Shown here: one piece after another, positions 32,074-39,814 of the stretch
Layout: every line of letters begins with the position of its first letter
How positions within the stretch are numbered: the stretch's first letter is position 1
IMG/VR virus record: IMGVR_UViG_3300032322_001625
Span: 1 to 41,239 of that record
Strand: one strand, 5' to 3'
Source of the DNA: a virus
DNA length: 41,239 nt
Notes under the pieces: generated by a model
What the model was told of the DNA's origin: nothing
The model's input: the letters and a program-made list of their open reading frames with translations, nothing else
Databases searched by the model: none
Position numbers and translations under genes: made by a program

Positions 32074-32657
32074 GTGGACGCCTCCGGGTGGAGGATGAGG
32101 CAATCACGAAAGTCCGCACGACAATCAATGCGAGCCGTGTTCAGCGTTGCACGCACCGCCCCCTTCTTCACCAACGCCGCAACCAACTCGTCCACCGTCG
32201 CCGCTGCGTCCACCTCCGACAGCACGATGGCGCGGAGTTCGGCGGCTGCATCGTCGGCCTTGCGGATGTCGCGATTGACGTCCCACTGGCGGCGCATATC
32301 GCGGATGTACTCCACCACCGCGTCGGGGGCGGGTTCGGTTGGGTTGTCGCGCAAAGCTGCCACCGAGTCTAGAAAATCCGTGCGGACGTGCGTTTGCTTC
32401 TTCCAGTACGGCGGGTTGCCTACCTTCACTTCCAGCGTTCCGTTGTTCCAGCGGTACAGATCGTCGTACCCATTCAGCTTCACCTCGCGCAACCGCGTCG
32501 GGCGCGGGGTGGGGGGGACGGGGGGCACAACGTCGTCCGCGTACCTCTCGGCAATGGCGTGAAGGCCCCGAACCCACGCTTGTATCGCCTTCACACACAA
32601 CGCCACCACCGCCTCCCGCTCGCGCTCGGTGCGCGGGGTCCACGTCGCGGCGCTCAT
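32070..32657 (-). CDS. Hypothetical protein
   Basis: Encodes 195 residues from the ATG at 32657 (ATGA overlap). The N-terminus is helical (TEREREAVVALCVKAIQAWV), the centre has LNGYDDLYRWNNGTLEVKVG, and the C-terminus is helical with two Cys (RIDCRADFRDCLI). No family recognised. Confidence 0.65.
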   Translation of the reverse strand: MSAATWTPRTEREREAVVALCVKAIQAWVRGLHAIAERYADDVVPPVPPTPRPTRLREVKLNGYDDLYRWNNGTLEVKVGNPPYWKKQTHVRTDFLDSVAALRDNPTEPAPDAVVEYIRDMRRQWDVNRDIRKADDAAAELRAIVLSEVDAAATVDELVAALVKKGAVRATLNTARIDCRADFRDCLILHPEAST

Positions 32658-33025
32658 GACACCAGCCCTCGCGTGTACTCGCCGCGCTCCGTCCGATGCA
32701 CCAGCCCCTTGATGTGCAAGCGGGACAGGTGCGACTGCGCGGCACTCCGGGTACACCCGATGCGGCGAACGACGTAGTCGATGTCCACGATGCGGTCGAC
32801 GGGGATAACGTCCCACACGTCGGCTTCGCGTGCGATACGGCGGCGCTTCTTCACACGCGGCTTCCGCTCGCGGGTGGGCGCAGGGTCGAACGGGATCGCC
32901 TCCGGCTCGGGACTGTTCCCTTTCAGGATGGCAAGCGCCGCTTCAAGCGCGGCGACGTTTTCTCGCAGGGTCGCGAGTTCCGTCTCCAGTACGGCGACGG
33001 CGGGACTGCTGGCGGGGTGGGACAT
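32654..33025 (-). CDS. Coiled-coil and winged-helix putative DNA-binding protein
   Basis: Encodes 123 residues from the ATG at 33025 (a GTG at 33034 would add 3). Residues about 10-40 form a coiled coil (LETELATLRENVAALEAALA). After a basic linker, residues about 70-123 contain VDYVVRRIG-type and SAAQSHLSRLHIKGLVHRTE segments, a winged helix-turn-helix. A regulator of phage or host transcription is likely. The gene overlaps the RusA-like gene by 83 bases in a different frame. Confidence 0.65.
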   Translation of the reverse strand: MSHPASSPAVAVLETELATLRENVAALEAALAILKGNSPEPEAIPFDPAPTRERKPRVKKRRRIAREADVWDVIPVDRIVDIDYVVRRIGCTRSAAQSHLSRLHIKGLVHRTERGEYTRGLVS

Positions 33026-33410
33026 ACTGATCACTCAGTGGGAGAATCCAGACCGTGACGTGGGCACCGGCTGTCGCAGGGTCTGGGGCAGCGAACAGCC
33101 AGTGTTCGTTCCGCACTTGAGCGTCATCCTTCCACACGCTCCCGGCGTCGGAGATACCGTCCTTGAGGTTCTTGCTCCAGTTGAGGTCACGCTTCCGGCT
33201 GTCCGGTTCGGTGACCACCACACGGAGTCCTACGCTCTGGGTGGTGCAGCACCACCCGACCAGTGCCGCCGCATCCGTCGCAGCGGCACCGACCTGTAGC
33301 TTACTGTTCTTGTATCTCTTCGTCAAGAAGAAACTTCTGCCGCCGAACTTCCGGTTGTCGCTGCAGAGCGCTCCCCATGGGACGAAGAACGTCAGTTTCG
33401 CTCCTTCCAC
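32943..33410 (-). CDS. rusA: RusA-like Holliday junction resolvase
   Basis: Encodes 155 residues from the GTG at 33410, which overlaps the primase-helicase stop by 19 bases; no ATG is available and the start is uncertain. After the N-terminal FFVPWGALCSDNRKF comes KRDLNWSKNLKDGISDAG then SVWKDDAQV, the RusA signature in which the nuclease acidic residues lie. Using this start, D75 and D95/D96 match the first and last active-site Asp of E. coli RusA, but the second Asp is Asn (N77). RusA resolves branched DNA in replication or packaging. The C-terminus (about 120-155) is Arg-rich. It overlaps the next gene. Confidence 0.75.
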   Translation of the reverse strand: MEGAKLTFFVPWGALCSDNRKFGGRSFFLTKRYKNSKLQVGAAATDAAALVGWCCTTQSVGLRVVVTEPDSRKRDLNWSKNLKDGISDAGSVWKDDAQVRNEHWLFAAPDPATAGAHVTVWILPLSDQYVPPRQQSRRRRTGDGTRDPARKRRRA

Positions 33411-35140
33411 TTGGGCAACATCGGGCCGTGCTTCTTCTCCATGTCTGCTATCGATGGAATTGACTGTGTCAACCGAAGCGTCCGGTAGTCCCACTGCACC
33501 GGGATGTCCAACACCGGGCCGTGCCGGTTCTTGTCGATGATCACCCATGTGTCCCCGAAGTTTCCGGTGCGCGTGTAGCGTGAGTGGTCGAGCAGCACCA
33601 CCTGATGGCTGTCGTTCTCAATACTACTGCTGCCCATCAACCCTTGGGCCTGAGGGCGTTGCTCTCGATCCTTACTCGTCTCGCGGTTGAACTGTGACAG
33701 GGCGATGCCTGCCACCCGGAGATCGTCGATCAGGCGGCGATACCCGTTGCTGGTCGCCTCAATCGCCTCCTCCTTCTTGCGGGCGTTCTCGACATGGGCC
33801 AGCTGCAGGTAGTCCATGATCACCATCTCGGCCCCTTCGTACTCGACCAGATACCGGATGGCAGAATCCACGTCGTGCCATCGGTGCAGCGGACGGCGGT
33901 TCACCAGCACATGCCCACCCATCGTGCGGCGGGTGTCGTCCATGAACGCTGCCGCCCGCTTGTAGGCGTCCCTGTCAAAGCTCTCGCCCTGCTCCAGCAT
34001 CGCCACCGTCTCGCCGCTCGCGATGGCCATGAGCGACGTGCCCAGATCAGAGCGCCCCATCTCCAGTGACACGAACGCCACGGTCTTGCCATAGGTGATG
34101 GCACTCGCGGCCACGTTCAGCGCTGTCTGGGTCTTCCCGTATCCCGGACGCCCACCGATGGTGATCATCCAGCCCTTGGCCAACCCCACGCCACCGCCGC
34201 GCCCTTTGCAGGACTCGTTCCACTTTGGCAGCATCGTGGGGATCGCCACCACCGGCTCCAGCTTCTCGGTGAGCATGACCTCCAGTGTGGCCCCGCTGAT
34301 CGAGTCGAAGGCGACGACCGGAGGAGACGCCCCGATGGGCATCGCCACCTCCAGTACCTCGGCCCACACCGTGGCCCATGTGTCCCCGCTCGCCTGCACC
34401 GCCTGATGCAGATCGCACAGGTCTTTGACCGGGCGACCCTTGTACTGGACGTTCTGCAGGATCTTCGCCTTGGGGAGATCGATGGCGACCTTGGCCACCA
34501 TCGTGGCCCCGCCCTCGTCTGGTTCCTGCCATGCGATGACATCCCGGCCAGCCAGCAGGGCTGCGAACTCGGGCTTCCACATGCTGGCCCCCGGCAGACC
34601 GACCGCACACACGCCACGCTGCCATGCGGCGTGACAGTCCGACTCCCCCTCCACGATCACCACCGGCCCCGGCAAGGACGCCAGCATCCAGATGCCATAC
34701 AGCGGGGTGCCCTCTCCGTCAGGCAACCAGAACGTGCCCTTCAGGGTGCGGCACTTCGTCCGGATGACCTCCCCGGTGGCAGAGTAGTAGGGCATCAGCA
34801 CCAGCTGATCGCCGTACCGCCCGACTCCGTCCTTCACCCCCGCCTTCACCAGCCCGTCGAGCGCGAGTCCCTTCCGCTCGGCGTACTGCTGCACCGTCAG
34901 CCCCTTGGCACTGGCAGGCGTCTCATCCGGGATCTCGACCCCCAGCGTCTCGGCCAGTGAGGAGAGCGGCTCGGTGAAGTCACACGCCATGCAGCCCCAC
35001 GCATGGTCCCCCAGCCACGCGCTGGCCTTGCTGTCCGCGTGACGCGGGCAGCGGAAGTGCAGCACCTTCCCGGACTTCTTGGTGCCCGTCTGCCGCAGCA
35101 GATGGGCGCGGAGGATGCCATGGGCGTCGAGGCTGTTCAT
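33392..35140 (-). CDS. Primase-helicase (T7 gp4-like)
   Basis: Encodes 582 residues from the ATG at 35140 (ATGA overlap with the initiator gene). A zinc-binding primase start has C31, H34, C50 and C53. The Toprim region has VVIVEGESDCH near 160-170 and QEPDEGG at 205-211. The C-terminal DnaB/RecA-like helicase has Walker A GGRPGYGKT at 329-337, Walker B MDYLQL at 442-447 and a later SQFNRE. The layout, zinc ribbon plus Toprim plus hexameric helicase, is that of T7 gp4. It unwinds the fork and lays primers. With no phage DNA polymerase found, host polymerase must extend them. Confidence 0.92.
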   Translation of the reverse strand: MNSLDAHGILRAHLLRQTGTKKSGKVLHFRCPRHADSKASAWLGDHAWGCMACDFTEPLSSLAETLGVEIPDETPASAKGLTVQQYAERKGLALDGLVKAGVKDGVGRYGDQLVLMPYYSATGEVIRTKCRTLKGTFWLPDGEGTPLYGIWMLASLPGPVVIVEGESDCHAAWQRGVCAVGLPGASMWKPEFAALLAGRDVIAWQEPDEGGATMVAKVAIDLPKAKILQNVQYKGRPVKDLCDLHQAVQASGDTWATVWAEVLEVAMPIGASPPVVAFDSISGATLEVMLTEKLEPVVAIPTMLPKWNESCKGRGGGVGLAKGWMITIGGRPGYGKTQTALNVAASAITYGKTVAFVSLEMGRSDLGTSLMAIASGETVAMLEQGESFDRDAYKRAAAFMDDTRRTMGGHVLVNRRPLHRWHDVDSAIRYLVEYEGAEMVIMDYLQLAHVENARKKEEAIEATSNGYRRLIDDLRVAGIALSQFNRETSKDREQRPQAQGLMGSSSIENDSHQVVLLDHSRYTRTGNFGDTWVIIDKNRHGPVLDIPVQWDYRTLRLTQSIPSIADMEKKHGPMLPKWKERN

Positions 35141-35853
35141 CGCCCCGCACCCGCCAGTCGGTCGAACTCGGCCACGTCCTGCCCTGACCGCGCCCACTCC
35201 TCCCGCGTTCGACCGTAGACCCGCGTCACTGGCGTGAACCCCTCCCATGCGCCATCGGCGTAGAACTTGGAGATCGTCTTGATGTACCTCGGTGTGGTGC
35301 CCTGCGCCGCCGCATACGCCGCGTACTCCCCTGCCGCGCCGATCAGCTGGGCGGGGGTCGCGCCTGACCGGAGCAGGACCATCACGGCCTTCAGCGCCGG
35401 AGGATAGAGATGGGGAACGTCGCGCTTCGGGAAGACCTTCCACACCTCAACCAACACCGCACTGGCGTCCTTCCTGATCTGCGCCTCCCTATCGTTGATC
35501 TTATCGTTAAGCCTTGGTCGTTTGGGTGACTCCAGTGTCACCCCTCCCCCGACTCCAGTGTCACCCCCCGGTGACTCCAGTGTCACCCCCTGCTGCAGGA
35601 TGATCTCGTAGATCGAGGTCTTGCCGGGGCGCTCCAGCTTCCGCAGGTAGCCCCGTTCGATCAGGGCGGGGAGCGCCCGCTGCACGCTCCGTTCGTTCAG
35701 GTTCGCGGCTTTCGCCATCGTGGCCACGCTGGCCCACACGTTGCCGCCCAGCTTGTTGGCGAACGTGCCGATGGCACACAACACGCGGAGATGCGCGTCG
35801 GTGACCGCTGCGTCAGCAACCGCAGCGGCGGGGATGATGGACAGGTGCGGCAT
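35137..35853 (-). CDS. Replication initiator-like protein containing the origin
   Basis: Encodes 238 residues. Residues about 15-90 form a winged helix (LRVLCAIGTFANKLGGNVWA then TMAKAANLNERSVQRALPAL), like DnaT/O-type initiators. Residues about 90-115 repeat GVTLESP because of the iterons in the DNA. The C-terminal half is helical (WKVFPKRDVPHLYPPALKAV) and may bind the helicase. It is overlapped by the primase-helicase gene. Like lambda O it carries the origin repeats inside its own gene; that it binds them is inference. Confidence 0.8.
   Translation of the reverse strand: MPHLSIIPAAAVADAAVTDAHLRVLCAIGTFANKLGGNVWASVATMAKAANLNERSVQRALPALIERGYLRKLERPGKTSIYEIILQQGVTLESPGGDTGVGGGVTLESPKRPRLNDKINDREAQIRKDASAVLVEVWKVFPKRDVPHLYPPALKAVMVLLRSGATPAQLIGAAGEYAAYAAAQGTTPRYIKTISKFYADGAWEGFTPVTRVYGRTREEWARSGQDVAEFDRLAGAGR
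35490..35589. repeat. Three iterons and an AT-richer segment: candidate replication origin
   Basis: GACTCCAGTGTCACCCC occurs exactly at 35528-35544, 35551-35567 and 35573-35589, spaced 23 and 22 bases, about two helical turns. Copies 1 and 3 sit in a GTGAC-N6-GTCAC dyad. Beside them, 35490-35522 is AT-richer and has TATCGTT twice (35490-35496 and 35502-35508). Iterons with a neighbouring melting region inside an initiator gene is the lambda ori layout. Confidence 0.8.
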
Positions 35854-35870
35854 GGTGGCGGGGCTGAGGG

Positions 35871-36125
35871 TTACTTCCGTCGGCGCGAATGCGCTCCTTG
35901 ATTCCCGCCGCGCCCTCGGAGATCCACCCCGGCCCGCTTGAGCAGGGAGTGTACCGCCTGATAGGTGACGCCCATGCGGGTGGCCACGTCGCGCAGGGAC
36001 AGCCCCTTGTCGACGTACAGCATCTTGGCCACGTCCCGCTTCTCGTCGTTCGGCTGGTTGCCGGTGTGCGGGAAGAAGTAGTACCGCTCCGCGACCGGCT
36101 GCTCGTCAGGCTTCTTCACTGGCAT
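35871..36125 (-). CDS. HTH DNA-binding protein
   Basis: Encodes 84 residues from the ATG at 36125, with GAGGAGG 6 bases upstream. A C-terminal helix-turn-helix (LSLRDVATRMGVTYQAVHSL) lies at about residues 41-60, followed by a basic tail. The N-terminus is polar with YYFFPHTGNQ. It overlaps the nuclease gene by 20 bases. Likely a regulator of the operon or of host genes; the target is unknown. Confidence 0.75.
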   Translation of the reverse strand: MPVKKPDEQPVAERYYFFPHTGNQPNDEKRDVAKMLYVDKGLSLRDVATRMGVTYQAVHSLLKRAGVDLRGRGGNQGAHSRRRK

Positions 36126-36963
36126 GGGAGCCTCCTCCCCACTGAGGGCAGAACGGGGCGACCTCACAGTAATGGGCGCACCGCTTGTACTCGCCTTCCC
36201 GCTTCTCGACGACGTAGCCAGCGGGCACATCCCCCTCGTCGGGGATGTTGTCCGTGACCTTCAGGGCACGGGCGGCTCCCGGCTTCTTGATGGCAAAGGT
36301 CGTGCCATCGTACCACCGATCCTCGTCGGTGCAGTCCACCCGACCTCCCAGCGCCGCGTGCTGGTGCAGCGCCACCCGCTCCTCGATGTACTGCTCTGTC
36401 TCCTCCATCGTCCACACCGGCACGACGATCGTCTGGATGGCAGCGACCGGGTAGTCCGACTTGCGCTGGGCGTCCGTCTTTCGCCAGTCCCGGAAGACGG
36501 CCACGATCTCCAGTTCGCGGATGTCATAGCCGTTCTTGACAGCGAGCCAGCGCAAGATGTTGAGTTGCTGGGTCCATCGGTCGTTGCCGTGCCGCTTGTA
36601 GACCGTGGTCACCTTGTAGTCAGTGATCTTCCCGGTGGTCAGGTCCATGACATCGAACTGGCCTGACAGGATCCACCCGGACACGGCGAAGAACAGCCGC
36701 TTCTCCGCGATGACCATCTCGTTCTCGTCGTTGGCGGCTCGCTCCAGTACGGAGTGGACCCCCTGCCCCAGCAGCGACCAGATGCGCTCGCTGACATCGA
36801 TCGTGATGTCATCCTTGTGCTTGCGCTGGAGGCGCACGATCTGCGGGGCGTCGATCAGCTTGGTCACGCTGATGTCCCCGCCTCCACGGTAGGGGTCGTT
36901 CTTCACGGCTTCCACGATGCTCTGTGGAAGACCGTGAATGTTGGTGAACGTCGGGCCGGTCAT
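36106..36963 (-). CDS. PD-(D/E)XK nuclease (RecB/Cas4-like)
   Basis: Encodes 285 residues. The nuclease core has LGQGVH near 65-70, an EKRL at 87-90, GQFD at 101-104, TDYK at 114-117 and QQLN at 132-135: the H...D...DxK...Q order of RecB-family nucleases. The C-terminus has CAHYCEVAPFC, and with an earlier DCTDE Cys this gives four Cys as in Fe-S cluster forms (Cas4, AddB). It could process DNA ends for recombination or replication. The gene lies between two small unknown genes and the HTH gene in the replication operon. Confidence 0.88.
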   Translation of the reverse strand: MTGPTFTNIHGLPQSIVEAVKNDPYRGGGDISVTKLIDAPQIVRLQRKHKDDITIDVSERIWSLLGQGVHSVLERAANDENEMVIAEKRLFFAVSGWILSGQFDVMDLTTGKITDYKVTTVYKRHGNDRWTQQLNILRWLAVKNGYDIRELEIVAVFRDWRKTDAQRKSDYPVAAIQTIVVPVWTMEETEQYIEERVALHQHAALGGRVDCTDEDRWYDGTTFAIKKPGAARALKVTDNIPDEGDVPAGYVVEKREGEYKRCAHYCEVAPFCPQWGGGSHASEEA

Positions 36964-37211
36964 ACGATCTCCGCGTTCAGTCGCTCGACCAGCGACTTGG
37001 CAATCGGCTCAATCCCTTCCTGTGACAGGGTGGCGATGAACGCCCGCCCGTTCTCCTCGTCGTTCTTCATCACGGATACCGCCAGCCCCACCATGGCCAA
37101 CAGCACGGCTCGATCCAGCGCGTTCAGGCGCAGGGTCAGCAGCCCCTCGGGGAGGTGGGGACTCGGGGTGTGCTCCGTGGAGCGGGCCACGCCGTTCTCG
37201 TCAAACAGCAT
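36960..37211 (-). CDS. Small hypothetical protein
   Basis: Encodes 83 residues. A hydrophobic helix (LDRAVLLAMVGLAVSVMK) lies at about 32-49 and is followed by a charged helix. It overlaps the upstream gene by 11 bases and the nuclease gene by 4. No family recognised. Confidence 0.65.
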   Translation of the reverse strand: MLFDENGVARSTEHTPSPHLPEGLLTLRLNALDRAVLLAMVGLAVSVMKNDEENGRAFIATLSQEGIEPIAKSLVERLNAEIV

Positions 37212-37461
37212 GGGGATTCCCCTCCGCTTCGCGCATCGCCTGTGCCGCCATCAGGATGGTACCCTTGAGCTTCTCCAGCGCCGTCTGCGCCTCGCTCGGC
37301 TTGACATCAAGCTCGGCCAGATGCCGCATGGCCGCTTCGAAGAGTGCAGCCTTGCCCGTCATCGTTGCCGCCCCAAGCAGCGCCAGCGAATGGATGGCAA
37401 CCAACTCGTCGCCGGTCAGGTCCGCCGTGACCGTCAGGACGTTCTTGCTCTCGCCGTTCAT
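37201..37461 (-). CDS. Small helical hypothetical protein
   Basis: Encodes 86 residues, mostly helical with GDELVAIHSLALLGAATMTG and TALEKLKGTILMAAQAMREA. Coupled to the OB-fold-like gene by ATGA. No family recognised. Confidence 0.65.
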   Translation of the reverse strand: MNGESKNVLTVTADLTGDELVAIHSLALLGAATMTGKAALFEAAMRHLAELDVKPSEAQTALEKLKGTILMAAQAMREAEGNPHAV

Positions 37462-37937
37462 CGGGTCACCTTGATGAACAGGGTGGCCGCTGCCGACTGG
37501 ATCGCCGCCGCGTCGATGGGGATCGACATCGCTTCACACTTCATACCCAGCGTCCCGATGGCCGCGTCCACGCACTTGCTGTAGAGCGCCGTCGCGTCTT
37601 CCAGCGACATCTTCGGGCCGCTCGCTGCCGGAGCCGCACCGCCACCGCTCGACGCTGCCGGGGCGCTCACGCCCACCGTGCTGGGGTCCGCCTTGTACAG
37701 GTTGGTGTAGGTGGTGCCGTTCTTCTTGACCTGTTCGAAGCGCAGCGTCTCGCCCACCATGCTGGCCAAGTCGAGCTTGAGGCGATCCAGCTGGCGCACC
37801 GCCGTCTTCTCCGAAATGAAGACGCACACGTCCCCTTCGCCGTCGATCCGCACCGACGGGCCATACTCCCCTTCCATGATGTCGTAGCCCACGACCGTCA
37901 TCGTGATCGGGCCATCCGCCAACTTGTGCCGCGCCAT
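37458..37937 (-). CDS. OB-fold-like putative ssDNA-binding protein
   Basis: Encodes 159 residues from the ATG at 37937, chosen because AAGGAG lies 6 bases upstream; a longer frame to 37976 is rejected. The first 80 residues are beta-rich with PITMTVVGYDIMEGEYGPSV, VCVFISEKTAVRQL and LRFEQVKKNGTTYTNLYK, a pattern I associate with phage OB-fold proteins. An Ser/Gly/Ala linker (about 88-108) leads to a helical C-terminus. It heads the replication operon, as single-strand binding proteins often do. The fold is inferred. Confidence 0.65.
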   Translation of the reverse strand: MARHKLADGPITMTVVGYDIMEGEYGPSVRIDGEGDVCVFISEKTAVRQLDRLKLDLASMVGETLRFEQVKKNGTTYTNLYKADPSTVGVSAPAASSGGGAAPAASGPKMSLEDATALYSKCVDAAIGTLGMKCEAMSIPIDAAAIQSAAATLFIKVTR

Positions 37938-37948
37938 ACCCACTCCTT

Positions 37949-37988
37949 GAGAAAGAGAACCCGCCCCAGCCACCATGGCCGGGACGGG
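37949..37988 (-). terminator. Terminator-like hairpin before the replication operon
   Basis: Read leftward, CCCGTCCCGGCC (37988-37977), loop ATGGT, GGCTGGGGCGGG (37971-37960), then TTCTCTTTCTC. The 12-bp stem has two wobble pairs. It fits the end of the late operon. It overlaps the predicted start of a leftward promoter (37992-38020). Confidence 0.65.
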
Positions 37989-37991
37989 TGT

Positions 37992-38020
37992 ATGGTACGC
38001 TGTTCTTGCCTACAGCGCAA
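37992..38020 (-). promoter_or_regulatory. Candidate leftward early promoter (TTGCGC-17-TACCAT)
   Basis: On the leftward strand TTGCGC (38020-38015), a 17-base spacer and TACCAT (37997-37992). The predicted start near 37985 is inside the hairpin at 37988-37960, so transcripts from here would lack its 5' arm end and should not terminate there, while late read-through would. Confidence 0.5.
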
Positions 38021-38030
38021 GCCCTGTCGT

Positions 38031-38336
38031 TTACTTTGTCGGCTTCCGGACGGCGTGGATCCCGAACGCCAGCGCGGCCCCGACCGCCGCCTTGAGGGCG
38101 TCCTGATCGAGGGTGGCCAGACAGGCCGACAGGCTCGACCCATCGCAGTCCGACCCGATGCCGGAGATGGCGGCGAGTTCTGTGATCACGGAGACGAGGA
38201 CCAGCACGATGGCCCGCTTGGGGAGTGGTGGCAGCGCGTCGACCTTCCCCGACACCGACTTCAGCCACTGCATCAGAAAGTACGAGAGGGGTCCGACAAT
38301 CACCGGGACCATGACTTTGATCAGCATCGCGTTCAT
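38031..38336 (-). CDS. Holin candidate
   Basis: Encodes 101 residues from the ATG at 38336. Two or three membrane segments are seen: LIKVMVPVIVGPLSYFLMQW at about 5-24, AIVLVLVSVITELAAISGIG at about 42-61, and a weaker AAVGAALAFGIHAV near 82-95. A basic C-terminus (RKPTK) follows. Small size, multiple helices and position at the end of the late operon fit a holin, but no endolysin gene is recognised beside it. Confidence 0.6.
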   Translation of the reverse strand: MNAMLIKVMVPVIVGPLSYFLMQWLKSVSGKVDALPPLPKRAIVLVLVSVITELAAISGIGSDCDGSSLSACLATLDQDALKAAVGAALAFGIHAVRKPTK

Positions 38337-38338
38337 GA

Positions 38339-39487
38339 CTACATCTCCTGCTGCTGGGGAGGACGACCACGCATGGCAGCGGCACCCCCGCCTGCCATCC
38401 CTGCTATGCCAAGCGCCCGGAGGATGGCGATCCGATCCGGGTTGAACACCGAGACGTTCAGTGGCTTGCTCCCCGGCTCGCCGTAGATCGCACTGCGGGC
38501 CAGCACCCCCTGCACTCCGGCATCCTCCAACCGCTTCGTGACCTCCGGTTCGTAGAGGCGGTTCACTGTCTGGCTGAACTTGATCTGCTGGTTCGGGCTG
38601 TGTGGGATGATCCGGCCCTGTATGCCCAAGACGCTGCGAAGCGCGTCCTGCACCGGCCCCGGCTGGTCGCCCAAGTCCTTGTCGTAGCGCAGCAGGTAGT
38701 CCGGGTCCACGTCGGCCCGCGTGTTCAGCAGCGCACCGGGCCGCACGATCTCTGCCACCCCTTGGTCCCTCGCGGTGAGCAGGCCGAACAGACTCTCCCG
38801 TGCTTCGTCGGCCCGGTTCGCCGCCGCCCGCTGGAGAAAGACAGCGCGGGTGGGGTTCGCTGCCCGCTTCATGGCAGCTTCCACTTCCTGCTCCTGTCTG
38901 GCGATGAGGTCGTCGAGGGTGACCTCTCCAGACCGCAGGCGCGTGGCGTCCTCGGCTGAGAGGGCAACGCGAGTGCCACGCCCGGTGACCAGCCCAGAGC
39001 GAAGCCCCTTCTCTTTCAGCGCTTGGTCGAGGTAGTGGATCCCCTCCCCTTGCGCCTCGGTCTGATAGCCCCCGATCCCCAGCCTGTTTCCGCCAGAGCC
39101 GCCCCGTCCGAACTTCTCCCGCAGGAACTTGGGGAACGCCTCGCTGCCCGTGCCGTGCCACATGTTCTGCAGGATGTCCGGGAGGGACGGCGCGACGGCC
39201 TTCGCCGCCTTCGCTCCCTTCCGGATGACACCACCCATCGGCAGCGCCCCTGCCAAGGCGAGGCCGGTCCCCATCTTGTCCCCCTTCACCGCCGCGACTC
39301 CGGCGTCGAGCAGGGACATGGGGGTGCTGGTGATCGGGGCCGTGCGGAGGACTTCCGGGATGGCCGTGGTGGCCATCTGGGTCATCGCCTCGATGTCCCC
39401 GATCCCCTGCCCCTGCCGCGCCGTCTGCGTGGCATCCAGCGGGGCAGCAGACCGGCGACGGAGGGCGGGTCGGCGCGGGGGGATCAT
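38339..39487 (-). CDS. Putative ADP-ribosyltransferase-like protein
   Basis: Encodes 382 residues. An N-terminal Arg/Gln-rich tail and hydrophobic region (about 70-100) are followed by MWHGTGSEAFPKF at 109-121, GGYQTE at 139-144 and HYLDQALKEKGL at 151-162, which recalls the HGT...Y...A..Y order of ADP-ribosyltransferase-like domains in phage polyvalent proteins. The end PLNVSVFNPDRIAIL resembles their closing segment. The catalytic Glu is not confidently placed. Lying among internal virion genes, it could be injected with the DNA. Low-to-moderate confidence by motif only. Confidence 0.5.
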   Translation of the reverse strand: MIPPRRPALRRRSAAPLDATQTARQGQGIGDIEAMTQMATTAIPEVLRTAPITSTPMSLLDAGVAAVKGDKMGTGLALAGALPMGGVIRKGAKAAKAVAPSLPDILQNMWHGTGSEAFPKFLREKFGRGGSGGNRLGIGGYQTEAQGEGIHYLDQALKEKGLRSGLVTGRGTRVALSAEDATRLRSGEVTLDDLIARQEQEVEAAMKRAANPTRAVFLQRAAANRADEARESLFGLLTARDQGVAEIVRPGALLNTRADVDPDYLLRYDKDLGDQPGPVQDALRSVLGIQGRIIPHSPNQQIKFSQTVNRLYEPEVTKRLEDAGVQGVLARSAIYGEPGSKPLNVSVFNPDRIAILRALGIAGMAGGGAAAMRGRPPQQQEM

Positions 39488-39789
39488 GGCTTTTGGGCGT
39501 CCATGCGCCCCTCCAAGTGCCCCAGTTTCACCAGCACATCGCGGAAGGCGAGGTTGATCTCATGCATGTTCCGGTTGATGTCGAGCACGTCCTTCTCCAT
39601 CCGGTTCACGGTGTTCCGCAGCACCGCATACGACATGAGGCCTCCGATGACGGCAGAGACGACGGGGATGATGAACGCGCCGACAGAGATAGCCGGAGGC
39701 GTCGGGGCGACCGGCGCCACGGCAGCGACCTGCAAGACTGCGGAGGCAATGCCGATCGCTCCGCCCATTGCCGAGGAGTACACTTCCAT
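39484..39789 (-). CDS. Membrane protein with C-terminal coiled coil
   Basis: Encodes 101 residues from the ATG at 39789. Two hydrophobic segments (about 7-28, GGAIGIASAVLQVAAVAPVA; about 33-56, AISVGAFIIPVVSAVIGGLM) are followed by a soluble helical tail (NRMEKDVLDINRNMHEINLA). Topology is like a holin, antiholin or spanin-type protein. It lies 25 bases after the stop of the 1,293-residue protein and overlaps the next gene by ATGA. Function uncertain. Confidence 0.65.
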   Translation of the reverse strand: MEVYSSAMGGAIGIASAVLQVAAVAPVAPTPPAISVGAFIIPVVSAVIGGLMSYAVLRNTVNRMEKDVLDINRNMHEINLAFRDVLVKLGHLEGRMDAQKP

Positions 39790-39814
39790 GGAGAACTCGC
39801 TGAGAAGAAAGGGG

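Noticed and set aside
35526-35586. CRISPR-like array made of the 17-bp repeats
   Set aside because: Only three repeats, spacers of 5-6 bases, and they are inside a coding gene; origin iterons explain them better.
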